Shown piece by piece: positions 34,206 to 47,055 of a stretch of 64,000 bases of DNA; positions within the stretch are counted from its first letter, which is position 1; each line of letters opens with the position of its first letter. The notes under the pieces were generated by a model. The model was not told where the DNA came from. It saw nothing but the letters and a program-made list of their open reading frames with translations, and did no database searches. Location of the stretch: assembly GCF_009746125.1 (NCBI RefSeq), contig NZ_CP041352.1, positions 1,143,847 through 1,207,846 of the forward strand, in the 5' to 3' direction. Source of the DNA: Casimicrobium huifangae (GTDB lineage Bacteria > Pseudomonadota > Gammaproteobacteria > Burkholderiales > Casimicrobiaceae). The position numbers and the translations under genes are program-made.

Positions 34206-35750
34206 CTATGGCGCCAGATTGCTCATGCCGCACTGGTTGACGAGGAAATCGCGGATCAGCGGCCAGGTGTTGCGCGGACCGGTGGTGGCGATGCCATTGA
34301 GCACAGCGGCACCGCTGAGCCCGAGCGACGCACGCGCCAGAATCAGTGCATCGGTGGTCGGCAGCACGCGGCCATCGCCATCGATATCCATGCTGCAGTT
34401 GCGGGCTGCCGACGAGGCGTCGCCCTGCAGGCGCGCGGTGCAGATTTGGAACGACGCGCCGTTGTCGCAGGTGCCCGCGAGCACCAACTTCCCGTCGGTC
34501 TGCAGCGCCGCGTCATTGGCGCGATCGCTCGCAGCCAGCATCGGTTTCAGGCCGCCACCGGTGTAGGTGGCGTCCAGCGTGCCGGTATCGCCGGCGCGCC
34601 AGGTTAAAAAATCCAGTGTCACGGGGTTGGGCGCAACGTTGTACGACGATGCTGCGAACACTGTTCGCCCGTCCGCTTGCAGCACCGGCTTGAGGCCGTA
34701 CTCGCCACTCTCAACTGGAACTCCGAAGGGTGTTCCACCGGGATAGTTGTAGGCCGGGTCGATCTGGCCCGTGATATCCAGCCGCTTGCCTGCCTGGATA
34801 TCGCCACCGTTGTTGCAAACGAACGCAACGATCACCTTGCCGTCCGGCTGAAGTGCCATCCGCGGTAGCTTGTTTTGCGTGCACAGTTCCAGCACCTGCG
34901 TACCGGTGGTAGCGAGATTGCCGAATGTGTTGTCCCACGCGCCCGACACGGTGAGTTGCGACACATAAACTTTCTTGATCGCCGCTGCCGGCGGGAGCGA
35001 ATTGTTGCCTTCGGTTGCGATGAGCACCCGACCATCGGCGCGCACCAGCATGGAAGTCAGGCGTTCGTCAAGCGCATTTACCGCGATCGTCCGTCCGGAA
35101 TTCGCGTACGCTGTATCAAGCGAACCGTTGCTGTTCAGTCGCACCACGCACACTCCCACTGTGGCAAGAGTGTCACCACGACAGCGTCCCCCAAGCAGCA
35201 GTTTGCCGTCTGCGAGCACGGCAATCGCGCGCGCCTCCTGGATCCCGGCCGCCATGCCTACGGTGCCAAAGCTGATGCGTGACTTGCCGGAGAGCCCGAA
35301 ACCGCCATCGAGAGAACCGTCAGCGAGCAGGCGCACCAAGCAGGTTTCGGTCGGTGCGGTCTCGGGGCCGCAGGAACCGGCCAGCACGATCTTGCCGTCG
35401 CTCTGCAGTGCGATTGCGTGCGCGACTTCGGTGACACCGGTACCGCCGACGTTAACCAGTTTGCTGCCGTTGTTGCCAAACGATGTATCGAAGAAGCCGT
35501 TCGGCAGCAGCCGAAGCGCACAAATCTGGGTCGAACCAGTCGCCAGCACAAAACACTTGCCAGCGACCACGATCTTGCCATCAGGCTGGATTGCGACGGC
35601 GTTGGCGTACGACGCGTCAGCGCCATTTACGCTCGCGAAACTTTTGCCGCTCAACCCGTAGGTGGTATCAAGGTCGCCCGGAGCCGCGTCAGCGGCGATG
35701 GACAGCGACCCCGCAGCGATTGCGGCGATGAGTGTCGGTAAACGATGCAT
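34206..35750 (-). CDS. Delta-60 repeat protein with C-terminal EF-hand module
   Basis: 514 residues, Sec leader about 1-22 (MHRLPTLIAAIAAGSLSIAADA). At least six delta-60 repeats (about 53 residues each) follow with the pattern AxAIQPDGKIVVAGxC and LDTxFGxxG: a beta-propeller-like secreted protein. Near residue 440 a single dockerin-like EF-hand (CSMDIDGDGRVLPTTDALIL) precedes the stretch ARASLGLSGAAVLNGI and ends CGMSNLAP. The EF-hand module resembles that in the phosphatase fusion at 6962. Likely exported; role unknown. The ATG (35748-35750) is chosen over an upstream TTG. Confidence 0.85.
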   Translation of the reverse strand: MHRLPTLIAAIAAGSLSIAADAAPGDLDTTYGLSGKSFASVNGADASYANAVAIQPDGKIVVAGKCFVLATGSTQICALRLLPNGFFDTSFGNNGSKLVNVGGTGVTEVAHAIALQSDGKIVLAGSCGPETAPTETCLVRLLADGSLDGGFGLSGKSRISFGTVGMAAGIQEARAIAVLADGKLLLGGRCRGDTLATVGVCVVRLNSNGSLDTAYANSGRTIAVNALDERLTSMLVRADGRVLIATEGNNSLPPAAAIKKVYVSQLTVSGAWDNTFGNLATTGTQVLELCTQNKLPRMALQPDGKVIVAFVCNNGGDIQAGKRLDITGQIDPAYNYPGGTPFGVPVESGEYGLKPVLQADGRTVFAASSYNVAPNPVTLDFLTWRAGDTGTLDATYTGGGLKPMLAASDRANDAALQTDGKLVLAGTCDNGASFQICTARLQGDASSAARNCSMDIDGDGRVLPTTDALILARASLGLSGAAVLNGIATTGPRNTWPLIRDFLVNQCGMSNLAP

Positions 35751-35942
35751 GGGTGTCAACAGAATGTCAGATCGTGAAAAGGCGGCAACGATGCTGTTCC
35801 AAAGACGTAACCATGTCGGGCGTCATGCCATCTCCGACCAGTCGTCGGGCCGTTCGCCCCCGTGACGCTCAGGACCTGCAGGCGAACGAATGCCGGCTGC
35901 GAGGCAATGCTCACCCGTTACGATGCGATTGCGGGCATAGCG

Positions 35943-35960
35943 CGCTGCCGACCGGCAGCG
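35943..35960 (-). terminator. Short palindrome after ssb
   Basis: CGCTGCCGACCGGCAGCG is a perfect 18-bp dyad 15 bases past the ssb stop. It has no T-run; possible transcript-end hairpin. The rest of 35751-35974 contains no gene I can support. Confidence 0.4.
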
Positions 35961-35974
35961 GTCGCGGGTGACGG

Positions 35975-36460
35975 TTAGAACGGAATATCGTCGTCGAAAT
36001 CGTCGAGCTTGGCTTTTTTCGGCGCGCTGGCACCACTCGATCCGCCACCCTGGAAAGGCTGTCCAGCTTGGCGCGGCGTGCTGCCGCCCTTATCGTCTTC
36101 ATACGGTGCGTCGGAGCCGCCACCGCCGCCACGGCCGCCCAGCATCTGCATGCGGTCGCCGCGGATCTTGGTCATCGTCTTTTCGACGCCTTCCTTGTCG
36201 GTCCACTTGTCGTACTGGATGCGGCCTTCGATATAGACCGGTGCGCCTTTTTTCAGATACTCACCGCAGACTTCGGCAGTACGGCCGATAAATTCGATAC
36301 GGTGCCAGTCGGTACGCTCCTGCTTGCCACCGCTCTTGTCTTTCCACTGCTCGGTGGTCGCGATCGAGAACGTTGCCACGGCTTCGCCGCTGGGCAGGTA
36401 GCGCATTTCGGGGTCGCGCCCGAGATTGCCAATAAGGGTGACACGGTTGACGGATGCCAT
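35975..36460 (-). CDS. ssb: Single-stranded DNA-binding protein
   Basis: 161 residues: OB-fold (about 1-110: ASVNRVTLIGNLGRDPEMRY, then EYLKKGAPVYIEGRIQY), a Gly-rich linker and the acidic tip DDFDDDIPF that docks partner proteins. It binds single-stranded DNA in replication and repair. An AAGGAG site lies eight bases before the ATG. The MFS gene ends two bases before this start, so the pair is co-transcribed; the uvrA / MFS / ssb order is common in betaproteobacteria. Confidence 0.97.
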   Translation of the reverse strand: MASVNRVTLIGNLGRDPEMRYLPSGEAVATFSIATTEQWKDKSGGKQERTDWHRIEFIGRTAEVCGEYLKKGAPVYIEGRIQYDKWTDKEGVEKTMTKIRGDRMQMLGGRGGGGGSDAPYEDDKGGSTPRQAGQPFQGGGSSGASAPKKAKLDDFDDDIPF

Positions 36461-36462
36461 GA

Positions 36463-37641
36463 TCAGTTCTCCTTTTTTCTTGCCGGTGGCGGTTGCATCG
36501 AAAAGGCCGCCACGAACCAAATTGCCGCGAGGGCGGCACACACGTAAAACACCATGTTATCGCCAAACCGCTTGGCCAGCGCCCCTCCCACAATGCCCCC
36601 CAGGAACAGTCCGAACGCCTGAGTGGTGTTGTAGACGCCCATCGCAAAGCCCTTTACGTGTGCTGGCGCCAGGCGTGACACCAGCGAGGGCTGCATCGCC
36701 TCCAGCAGGTTGAACGCGATGAAGAACAGCATCAGGAACGTGACCAGCCCGGCCAGGGCGGTATGCGTCAGCGCCGGCGCCGCCAGCATGGCAACCATGA
36801 GCAGTGCAATGGCGCCCAGAAAGACTTCGCGCAACTTGCCGCGTCGCTCTGCCATGATCATCGGCGGCACCATCAGCACGAATGAGACCACGATCACCGG
36901 AAGATAGACCTGCCAGTGGCTCGGCGCCGGCAGCGCGCCGCGATCAACCAGCAGGGTCGGCACCACCACGAAAAGCGCCGTCTGGCAGACGTGCAGCACA
37001 AACACGCCAATATTGAGGCGCAGCAGCTGCGGATTGAACAGCACGTCGCCGTGGCGAATCGGCTCCGGCTGTTCCTCCCGCACCGGCGCAGGCGGCACGC
37101 CCCACACCACCACCACGATACCCAGGCAGGCCAGCACTGCGGTCAGCCAGAACAGACCGGAAAGCCCGATCCAGGCAGTCAGCGGCGGCGCGGCGATCAG
37201 CGAGAACGCAAAGGTAAGACCGATCGAGCCACCCACCATTGCCATGGCCTTGGTGCGCACTTCGTCGCGCGTCGAGTCTGCGATGAAAGCAGACACCGCC
37301 GCGCTGATCGCCCCGGCACCCTGAATGGCCCGACCGGCGATGACGCCCGCAATGTTGGTTGAAAGCGCGGCAACAACACTACCGATCGCAAACACGATCA
37401 GTCCGGCGACGATCACGGGCTTGCGGCCAAAGCGGTCAGATGCCGCCCCGAAGGGGATCTGGAACATCGCCTGCGTCAGTCCGTAAATCGAGATGGCCAG
37501 GCCGATCAGGTAGGCCTCCTGCCCGCCCGGCAATTCACGGCCGTAGATCGCGAATACCGGCAGGATCAGGAACAGCCCGAGCATGCGCAGTGCAAAGATG
37601 GAGGCGAGCCAGCCGCTGGCGCGGCGCTCGGACGGAGTCAT
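36463..37641 (-). CDS. Major facilitator superfamily transporter
   Basis: 392 residues with 12 predicted membrane helices. The N-terminal loop 2-3 motif is FGAASDRFGRKPVIVAGLIV (G-x-x-x-D-R-x-G-R-K), typical of drug:proton antiporters. It probably exports toxic small molecules. Located between divergent uvrA and ssb in the usual betaproteobacterial order. The start ATG (37641) is chosen; a TTG seven codons upstream is the longest frame. Confidence 0.9.
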   Translation of the reverse strand: MTPSERRASGWLASIFALRMLGLFLILPVFAIYGRELPGGQEAYLIGLAISIYGLTQAMFQIPFGAASDRFGRKPVIVAGLIVFAIGSVVAALSTNIAGVIAGRAIQGAGAISAAVSAFIADSTRDEVRTKAMAMVGGSIGLTFAFSLIAAPPLTAWIGLSGLFWLTAVLACLGIVVVVWGVPPAPVREEQPEPIRHGDVLFNPQLLRLNIGVFVLHVCQTALFVVVPTLLVDRGALPAPSHWQVYLPVIVVSFVLMVPPMIMAERRGKLREVFLGAIALLMVAMLAAPALTHTALAGLVTFLMLFFIAFNLLEAMQPSLVSRLAPAHVKGFAMGVYNTTQAFGLFLGGIVGGALAKRFGDNMVFYVCAALAAIWFVAAFSMQPPPARKKEN

Positions 37642-37902
37642 GGAGAAGGTGGGAGAAGACAAGGCAGCGTGGCGGAGTTGAGGCGGGCGAACCGCACACT
37701 ATGCGCGACCCGCCTGAAAACGCCCTGAATCATAGCGGCGCAGCGCCAAAGCCAGACTGACGGCGATCAGTCGAACTACCGGTTACCGGCCAAACTCGCA
37801 GGTCGGCATACCGGTCCGGGTGCCGTCGGGATTTACTGCTATCCGGCCGCCGCGAGATAATGCCGGGTTGCCCGTTGCGGGCGTTGTCGGCTGTCGGTGA
37901 GT

Positions 37903-40764
<2,862 letters not shown>

Positions 40765-40784
40765 CCGGCGCACCAACGCGGCTA

Positions 40785-40824
40785 CGCCCTCATTCCCGCG
40801 TGCGCTGGGATGAGGGCGGTTTTT
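40785..40824 (+). terminator. Rho-independent terminator of uvrA
   Basis: CGCCCTCATTCCC (40785-40797) pairs with GGGATGAGGGCG (40807-40818) and TTTTT (40820-40824) follows. Lies 20 bases past the uvrA stop, which ends transcription before the converging hsp20 gene. Confidence 0.88.
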
Positions 40825-40843
40825 AGGGCGCTGGGCCGGATGA

Positions 40844-41272
40844 TCAGTTGATCGTCAGTCGCTTCTGTGCGGTTGCGTTCTTCTTCGGCAGCGTCAGCGT
40901 CAATACGCCGTGCTCATGCTTTGCGCTGGCCTGATCGGCATCCACTGCTTGCGGCAGCTTGAATGCGCGTGAAACCGCGCCAGTCACGCGCTCCGTCAGC
41001 ACGACGCTCTCACCTTCGCCGGTTTCGCGCTTGAAGGTGGCTTCTACACGAACGGACTTTTCGTCAACGTCCACCGCGATGTCTTCCTTCGCCACGCCCG
41101 GCACATCGAATTGCACGATGTAGGCATTTGGCGTTTCGCGTACGTCGGCGTGCAGCTCGGCTGTGGTGCGTTCGCCAAAAAGCTCGGACGCCAGCGAATC
41201 AAACGCACGATCAAAGCCGCGACCACCCCAGCGAACTGCGGGCACACCATTGAAGCGAATCAAACCAGTCAT
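40844..41272 (-). CDS. Hsp20/alpha-crystallin small heat-shock protein
   Basis: 142 residues. The alpha-crystallin domain (about 40-130) contains VRETPNAYIVQFDVPGVAKE, the VDVDEKSVRVEATFK strand and the terminal GVLTLTLPKK that carries the A-x-x-x-n-G-v-L motif. It holds unfolding proteins in a refoldable state. A sigma-32-type promoter is present about 55-80 bases upstream. The C-terminal tail ends RLTIN, close to the I-x-I type. Confidence 0.93.
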   Translation of the reverse strand: MTGLIRFNGVPAVRWGGRGFDRAFDSLASELFGERTTAELHADVRETPNAYIVQFDVPGVAKEDIAVDVDEKSVRVEATFKRETGEGESVVLTERVTGAVSRAFKLPQAVDADQASAKHEHGVLTLTLPKKNATAQKRLTIN

Positions 41273-41325
41273 TGCATTTTCCTTTCGTCTTGCAGTGCGC
41301 TGAATTCGCAGCGCTCACGACATCG

Positions 41326-41354
41326 AAAATGCGTATGCCGATAACACTTTCAAG
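41326..41354 (-). promoter_or_regulatory. Sigma-32-type heat-shock promoter of the hsp20 gene
   Basis: Minus strand: CTTGAAA (41354-41348), 14-base spacer, CGCATTTT (41333-41326). The sigma-32 consensus is CTTGAAA, 13-14 bases, CCCCATnT; the -35 is perfect. The start site would be about 55 bases before the hsp20 ATG. Confidence 0.75.
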
Positions 41355-41411
41355 GGCTTTTTGAGCGATTCTTTTTGGCGTCAAAAGTGCTTGAAATCGG
41401 CGCAAACCGCC

Positions 41412-43094
41412 CTAAACGCGTGAGTCCGGCGGTGTTGTCTGCAGCCTCGCCTGAACCTGGCGCCAGATGGCCAGGTCAAGCGCCTGCCGTCGGGTCTCTA
41501 CCACGTGGTCAAACCCCAGCTTTTTGTCCGCACCAGTGCGAGCGAAAAGCCCGCGCGGTTGCGGCCCGAGTCCAAAGACGATGACTTCGATACCGGCGCG
41601 CCGACAGTTTTCGCAGTAGCGTTCGACCGTTTCCAGCGCCGTCGAATCGATGTAGATGACTTCGAGAAAGTCCAGCAACACCAGCTTGCTGCCTGCCGGG
41701 ACGGTCGCGAGCCCGGCCTCCAGTCGGTCCACTACACCAAAGAACAGGGCCCCGCGCAGACGCACGCCCGCCACGCCTTCCGGCAGCGGCAGAGCCGGCG
41801 CGTCAGGGTCCTTGGCGAGGTTGGTCACTACCTGCACGGCCGCAGCTTCGGTCAGCCGCTTGATCAACAGCAGCGTAGCCAGCACCATGCCTACCTCGAC
41901 CGCGATGGTCAGGTCGAACAGAACCGTGAGCAGGAAGGTGCTGATCAGGGTGGCGTTACGCAGCGGTGTGTACTGGCGCAGCGCCTTGAACTCGCGCCAT
42001 TCGCCCATGTTCATGGCCACCCACATCAGGATCGCGGCCAGTGCCGGCAGGGGAACGTGTTTCGCCAGCGGACTGGCCACCAGCAACACGACCAGAACAG
42101 TGATGGCGTGCACGATGCCGGCGACTGGCGTCTGCGCGCCGTTCTTGATGTTGGCACTGGTACGCGCCATGGCGCTGGTGGCGGCGAGGCCTCCAAACAG
42201 GGGGGACACGACATTGGCGATGCCCTGCGCGATCAGCTCCTGATTGGCATCCGCCCGGTCATTGGTCTGCTTGTCCGCCACCACGGCGCAGAGCAGCGAT
42301 TCAATGGCGCCAAGCAGTGCAATGGTCACCGCAGGTGGAATCAGGCTGCCGAGTTGTTCGATGGTGAACTCTGGCATTGCCGGGAACGGGATCGCCGCCT
42401 TGATCTCGCCGAACTTCGAACCGATGGTGGCAATGCCCGTATTGCCCCAGAGCGTGAGCAAGGTGGAGAAAATCAGCACCAGAAATGGCGAGGGAATGTA
42501 GCGCGACCATTTTGCCGGCCACATGCGCAGGAACGCCAGGCAGGCGATCGCCAGCAGCATCGACGGACCGTGCAAGTTGGGCAGCGCCGCCCATAGCGCC
42601 TTGACAATGCCGAAGAACTCGCCGGGCATTTTTGCAATTGGCAGACCGAGAAAGTCCTTAACCTGTGACAGCGCGATCAGCACCGCAATGCCATTGGTGA
42701 AGCCAATGATCACCGAATTGGGGACAAAGCGGATCAGCCGCCCCAGTTTGGCCGCACCCATCACCATCAGGATGACGCCTGCCATCATCGTGCAGATCAT
42801 CAGGTTTGCCCAGCCGTAGCGGATCAGGATGCCGTACAGCACCACGATGAAGGCGCCGGTGGGGCCGCCAATGCAGAGGCGCGTGCCTCCTACCGCCGAA
42901 ATGATGAAGCCGGTGATGACTGCGGTGACCAGGCCCTGCTCGGGCGCAACGCCGCTGGCGATCGCAAATGCCATTGCCAGTGGTATGGCGATGATGCCGA
43001 CCGTTACGCCGGCAAGCAGATCAGCCCGGAACTTCTCTGTACTGTAGGTGCGGAGTTCGCCGAGCAGGCGAGGGCGAAACGCCAGACTGATCAT
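41412..43094 (-). CDS. SulP family anion transporter with STAS domain
   Basis: 560 residues. The SLC26/SulP membrane domain (about 20-430; GIIAIPLAMAFAIASGVAPE) is followed by a STAS domain (about 445-550) with LLDFLEVIYIDSTALETVER. SulP proteins take up sulfate, bicarbonate or dicarboxylates; the substrate is not clear. The ATG giving MISLAFRPRLL is chosen since the upstream extension is low-complexity shadow. The GNAT and metG genes lie upstream on the same strand, with 43 bases between. Confidence 0.92.
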   Translation of the reverse strand: MISLAFRPRLLGELRTYSTEKFRADLLAGVTVGIIAIPLAMAFAIASGVAPEQGLVTAVITGFIISAVGGTRLCIGGPTGAFIVVLYGILIRYGWANLMICTMMAGVILMVMGAAKLGRLIRFVPNSVIIGFTNGIAVLIALSQVKDFLGLPIAKMPGEFFGIVKALWAALPNLHGPSMLLAIACLAFLRMWPAKWSRYIPSPFLVLIFSTLLTLWGNTGIATIGSKFGEIKAAIPFPAMPEFTIEQLGSLIPPAVTIALLGAIESLLCAVVADKQTNDRADANQELIAQGIANVVSPLFGGLAATSAMARTSANIKNGAQTPVAGIVHAITVLVVLLVASPLAKHVPLPALAAILMWVAMNMGEWREFKALRQYTPLRNATLISTFLLTVLFDLTIAVEVGMVLATLLLIKRLTEAAAVQVVTNLAKDPDAPALPLPEGVAGVRLRGALFFGVVDRLEAGLATVPAGSKLVLLDFLEVIYIDSTALETVERYCENCRRAGIEVIVFGLGPQPRGLFARTGADKKLGFDHVVETRRQALDLAIWRQVQARLQTTPPDSRV

Positions 43095-43137
43095 CGCGGT
43101 AGCGACGGGCCTCCAGATTGCGCCGTTGCCTGCACGG

Positions 43138-43650
43138 TCAGGCGACCAGCTTGCGCATGCGGATCGGCTGCAATGCGCCGGCAAACACGGTGGAGAACGT
43201 GCGGTCAGCCTCGACGCTGAAACCGAGCTTCTCGAAGTACGCCTTGTACTGCGGTGAGTAGGATTCGACCGGGATGCGGATCGAGCGCACTTCGGATTGC
43301 TTCGCCAGCCGCTCCAGCGTGTCGAGCAGCAGGGTGGTGAAGCCACGGCCCGAGAACGTTCGCGTCACGCCGAGACGGCGCAGCTCCCAGCTGCCGTCGC
43401 GCGCCTTCACATAGGAGAGCGCCGCCACGGGCAGGTTGTTGCGATAGAGCACCAGTCCGCCACCGGAGCGCAGATCGTCGGCGATCTGGGTCGGGTTGTC
43501 ATTCTTGCGCCGCTGCGAAATGGCAACACGCTCCGACCAGTCGCCCTTGGTCAATGCTGACACCACCGGCGCGTCGCGCGAGCTGGCCTTCAATATCTTG
43601 TATTTGTCCTGCTCGAAGACGGTGCGAGTGGCTCCGAAAAGGGTTTTCAT
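43138..43650 (-). CDS. GNAT-type acetyltransferase
   Basis: 170 residues. The GNAT acetyl-CoA pattern is visible: [20 protein letters not shown] (R-x-x-G-x-G/A-like turn) and [20 protein letters not shown] near the end. Substrate unknown. Its ATG overlaps the metG stop by ATGA, so translation is coupled to metG; this pairing is unusual and could mean a role linked to protein synthesis, or just economy. Confidence 0.75.
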   Translation of the reverse strand: MKTLFGATRTVFEQDKYKILKASSRDAPVVSALTKGDWSERVAISQRRKNDNPTQIADDLRSGGGLVLYRNNLPVAALSYVKARDGSWELRRLGVTRTFSGRGFTTLLLDTLERLAKQSEVRSIRIPVESYSPQYKAYFEKLGFSVEADRTFSTVFAGALQPIRMRKLVA

Positions 43651-45869
43651 GTCACTTTCATGCCGGCGCGGGCGCCAGCGTGGGGGTTAAGCAGATACAA
43701 GCCTGCGTCATTGTGGTCATCTTTCGCAGATGCCGCAAGTACCATGCCTTCGGAGACGCCGAACTTCATCTTGCGCGGTGCGAGATTGGCAACAAGCACG
43801 GTGTGCTGGCCGATCAGGCTTTCCGGTGCGTAGGCTGACTTGATGCCCGAGAACACGTTGCGGGTTCTCGGTTGCCCGGATTCGTTCGTCTCGCCGACAT
43901 CCAGCGTCAGGCGCAGCAGCTTGTCGCTACCCTCGACGAGCTCGGCATTGACGATTTTTGCGATACGCAGATCGACTTTGGCGAAGTCATCAATCGAAAT
44001 GAAGCCATCGGCCTGCGGCCCTGATGCAGCAGTCTTTGCAGCGGCATTGCTGCTGGCTGCGCCTTTCGCTGCGGGTTGTGGCTTGGCGGGCCTTTCCGCT
44101 TTTGCCGGTGCGGAGGCGTCGGGGAGCAGGCCGAAGAGTTCGTCGAGCTGCTTTTCTTCTACTCGGGACATGAGGTGCTTGTACGGCGAAACCTTATGAC
44201 CTGCCTTAAGCGGCTCGTGAATGTCACGCCACTGCTGTGCAGGCAAGTTCAGGAAGGCAAACGCTTCTGACGCGAGTCGGGGCAAGATCGGAGCGAGATA
44301 CGTGGCCAGTATCCGGAACGACTCCACCACGACCGTGCACACCACATGCAGTTGAACCCGTGCGGCCTCATCTTGCGGCGCGCGTTTGGCGAGTTCCCAA
44401 GGTTTGCTGGTGTCGTAGTACCCGTTAACGAAGTCTGCAGCCTCCATGACACGACGTACAACTTTGCCGAAATCTCGTGCCTCATAGAGTTCGGCAAGGT
44501 CGGCGGCCAAGCCCGCCAAATCCTCGCCCACGCCCGCGCTGACAACGGCTTGTCGCTCAAATATCCTGCCGTCAAAATGCTTTTGCAGGAAGCCTGCAGT
44601 CCGACTCGCAATATTCACAAACTTGCCAATCAAGTCCGAGTTCACCCGCGCCATGAAGTCTTCAGCGGTGAAGTCGACGTCCTCGACGTTGGCGTTGAGT
44701 TTGGCGGCGATGTAGTAGCGCAGCCACTCGGGATTCATGCCGATCTGCAGGTACTTGAGCGGGTCGATGCCGGTGCCGCGGCTCTTGCTCATCTTCTCAC
44801 CGCCGACGGTGATGAAGCCGTGCACGTTGACGCTGTCCGGCACCTTGTAGCCCGCGAACTTGAGCATTGCCGGCCAGAACAGCACGTGGAAGTAGACGAT
44901 GTCCTTGCCGATGAAGTGGATCTGCTCGGTGTTCGGGTCGGCGAGGAAGTCAGCTAGCGAGCGCGTCTCGCCGTTGTGGGCGGCCTTGCCGCTGTCGAAG
45001 TAGTTTTTCAGTGAAGCCAGGTAGCCGACCGGCGCATCCAGCCAGACGTAGAAGTACTTGCCCGGCGCATCGGGGATCGGGATGCCGAAATACGGCGCAT
45101 CACGCGAAATGTCCCAGTCGCCGAGTTTGCCGTCTTCGCCCAGCCATTCCTTGGTCTTGGCGATGATTTCGCTCTGCAGTCGTTTCTTGCCGTGTGCGTC
45201 CAGCCCTTCAGTCCAGCCGCGCAGAAACTCTACGCACTGCGGGTCCGACAGCTTGAAGAAAAAATGCTCCGAAGAACGCATTTCCGGCGTCGCGCCGGAG
45301 AGCGTGGAGTACGGATTCTTGAGGTCCGTCGGCGCGTACACCGCGCCGCAGTTTTCGCAGGAATCGCCGTACTGGTCTTTGGCGCCACACTTCGGGCATT
45401 CGCCCTTGATGTAGCGGTCCGGCAGGAACATGCTCTTGACCGGGTCGAAGAACTGTTCGATGGTCCTGGTTGCGATGAAGCCCGCCGCCTTCAGCTTGCG
45501 GTAAATGTCCTGCGCCAGCTCGGTGTTTTCGGGCGAGTCGGTCGAATGCCAGTTGTCGATCGACAGGTGAAAGCCGTCGAGATAATCCTTGCGCGTGGCC
45601 GCGATCTCGGCGACGAATTCCTGCGGTGTCTTGCCCGCCTTCTCGGCGGCGATCATGATCGGTGCGCCGTGCGTGTCGTCGGCGCACATCCAGTGCACCT
45701 CATGGCCCTGCATACGCTGGAAGCGCACCCAGATGTCGGCCTGGATGTACTCCATCATGTGGCCCAGATGGAACTTGCCGTTCGCATAGGGGAGGGCCGT
45801 GGTGACGAAGATGCGGCGCTTGTTGGCGCCAGCGGTCACCGCTGATGATGGTGTGCTGGATGCGGTCAT
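43647..45869 (-). CDS. metG: Methionyl-tRNA synthetase
   Basis: 740 residues. Class I motifs HLGH (in [13 protein letters not shown]) and KMSKS (in [14 protein letters not shown]), the Zn-binding knuckle [18 protein letters not shown], and a C-terminal tRNA-binding domain (about 630-740: [20 protein letters not shown]) that makes the long, dimeric type. It charges initiator and elongator tRNA-Met. The ATG (45869) gives MTASSTP; seven more in-frame codons begin at TTG. Divergent from mrp. Confidence 0.96.
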   Translation of the reverse strand: MTASSTPSSAVTAGANKRRIFVTTALPYANGKFHLGHMMEYIQADIWVRFQRMQGHEVHWMCADDTHGAPIMIAAEKAGKTPQEFVAEIAATRKDYLDGFHLSIDNWHSTDSPENTELAQDIYRKLKAAGFIATRTIEQFFDPVKSMFLPDRYIKGECPKCGAKDQYGDSCENCGAVYAPTDLKNPYSTLSGATPEMRSSEHFFFKLSDPQCVEFLRGWTEGLDAHGKKRLQSEIIAKTKEWLGEDGKLGDWDISRDAPYFGIPIPDAPGKYFYVWLDAPVGYLASLKNYFDSGKAAHNGETRSLADFLADPNTEQIHFIGKDIVYFHVLFWPAMLKFAGYKVPDSVNVHGFITVGGEKMSKSRGTGIDPLKYLQIGMNPEWLRYYIAAKLNANVEDVDFTAEDFMARVNSDLIGKFVNIASRTAGFLQKHFDGRIFERQAVVSAGVGEDLAGLAADLAELYEARDFGKVVRRVMEAADFVNGYYDTSKPWELAKRAPQDEAARVQLHVVCTVVVESFRILATYLAPILPRLASEAFAFLNLPAQQWRDIHEPLKAGHKVSPYKHLMSRVEEKQLDELFGLLPDASAPAKAERPAKPQPAAKGAASSNAAAKTAASGPQADGFISIDDFAKVDLRIAKIVNAELVEGSDKLLRLTLDVGETNESGQPRTRNVFSGIKSAYAPESLIGQHTVLVANLAPRKMKFGVSEGMVLAASAKDDHNDAGLYLLNPHAGARAGMKVT

Positions 45870-45975
45870 GACGATTTTGCGGGGCAACAAAAAGGGTGAA
45901 AACCCTTGGAAAAACAGGGAGATAGTATCAAATCTGGCGCCTTGCGAAGGGCGTCAACCGCTAAACTTGCAAGCT

Positions 45976-47055
45976 ATGACTGAATCAGAAGTGCTCTCCC
46001 ATCTCGCCAGTTGCATCGACCCGAATACCGGTCGCGACTTCGTCAAGGACAAGGCCATCAAGCGCGTGGCCGTCGACGGCAGTGACCTCACAGTCGAGGT
46101 CGTGCTTGGCTACCCTGCCAGGAGCCAGCACGATGCGCTGCGCCAGCTCGTGACCCAGCATCTGCGCGGGTTACCGGGTGCAGGCAAGGTCACTGTGAAT
46201 GTTTCGCAGAAGATCATTTCGCACGCCGTGCAGCGTGGCGTCAAGCTCAAGCCCGGCATCAAGAACATCATCGCTGTCGCCTCAGGCAAAGGCGGCGTCG
46301 GCAAGAGCACAACGGCGGCCAACCTGGCGCTTGCACTTGCGGCCGAGGGCGCCAACGTGGGCATTCTTGACGCCGACATCTACGGCCCGTCGCAGCCGCA
46401 AATGCTGGGCATCACTGGTCGCCCGGAAAGTGCTGATGGCAAGACGCTGGAGCCGCTCGAAGCACATGGCATTCAGGCGATGTCGATCGGCTTCCTGATC
46501 GATACCGACACGCCAATGGTGTGGCGCGGTCCGATGGTCACTCAGGCGCTGGAGCAACTGCTGTCCGATACCAATTGGCGCGACCTCGATTACCTGGTGA
46601 TTGACATGCCACCGGGCACCGGCGACATCCAGCTGACGCTGTCGCAGAAGGTGCCGGTCACCGGTGCCGTGATCGTGACCACACCGCAGGAGATCGCGGT
46701 GATCGATGCGCGCAAGGGGCTCAAGATGTTCGACAAGGTCGGTATCCCGATCGTCGGCATCGTCGAGAACATGAGCACCCACGTCTGCTCCAACTGCGGA
46801 CACACCGAACCGATTTTTGGCGAAGGCGGCGGCCGCGCGATGTGCCGCGACTACAACGTGCCATTCCTCGGCGGACTGCCGCTGGACTCGAAGATTCGTG
46901 CGCAATCCGACGGCGGTCGTCCGACCGTTGTGGCCGATCCAGATGGCACTGTTGCCGCCACGTACAAGGAAATCGCGCGCAAGGTTGCGATCTTCGTGGC
47001 GCAGAAGAGTGAAGATCACACGGCCAAGTTCCCGACCATCAAGGTGGTGAGTTGA
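45976..47055 (+). CDS. apbC: Mrp/ApbC family Fe-S cluster carrier ATPase
   Basis: 359 residues: N-terminal MIP18/DUF59 domain (about 1-85), then a ParA-like P-loop NTPase with VASGKGGVGKSTTAANLAL (deviant Walker A, near 102) and a C-terminal CSNCGH pair that bridges Fe-S. It helps assemble or transfer Fe-S clusters. The frame opens at 45799 but the ATG giving MTESEVLSHLAS is right. Divergent from metG. The next gene ispD starts inside its stop (TTGA). Confidence 0.95.
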   Translation: MTESEVLSHLASCIDPNTGRDFVKDKAIKRVAVDGSDLTVEVVLGYPARSQHDALRQLVTQHLRGLPGAGKVTVNVSQKIISHAVQRGVKLKPGIKNIIAVASGKGGVGKSTTAANLALALAAEGANVGILDADIYGPSQPQMLGITGRPESADGKTLEPLEAHGIQAMSIGFLIDTDTPMVWRGPMVTQALEQLLSDTNWRDLDYLVIDMPPGTGDIQLTLSQKVPVTGAVIVTTPQEIAVIDARKGLKMFDKVGIPIVGIVENMSTHVCSNCGHTEPIFGEGGGRAMCRDYNVPFLGGLPLDSKIRAQSDGGRPTVVADPDGTVAATYKEIARKVAIFVAQKSEDHTAKFPTIKVVS

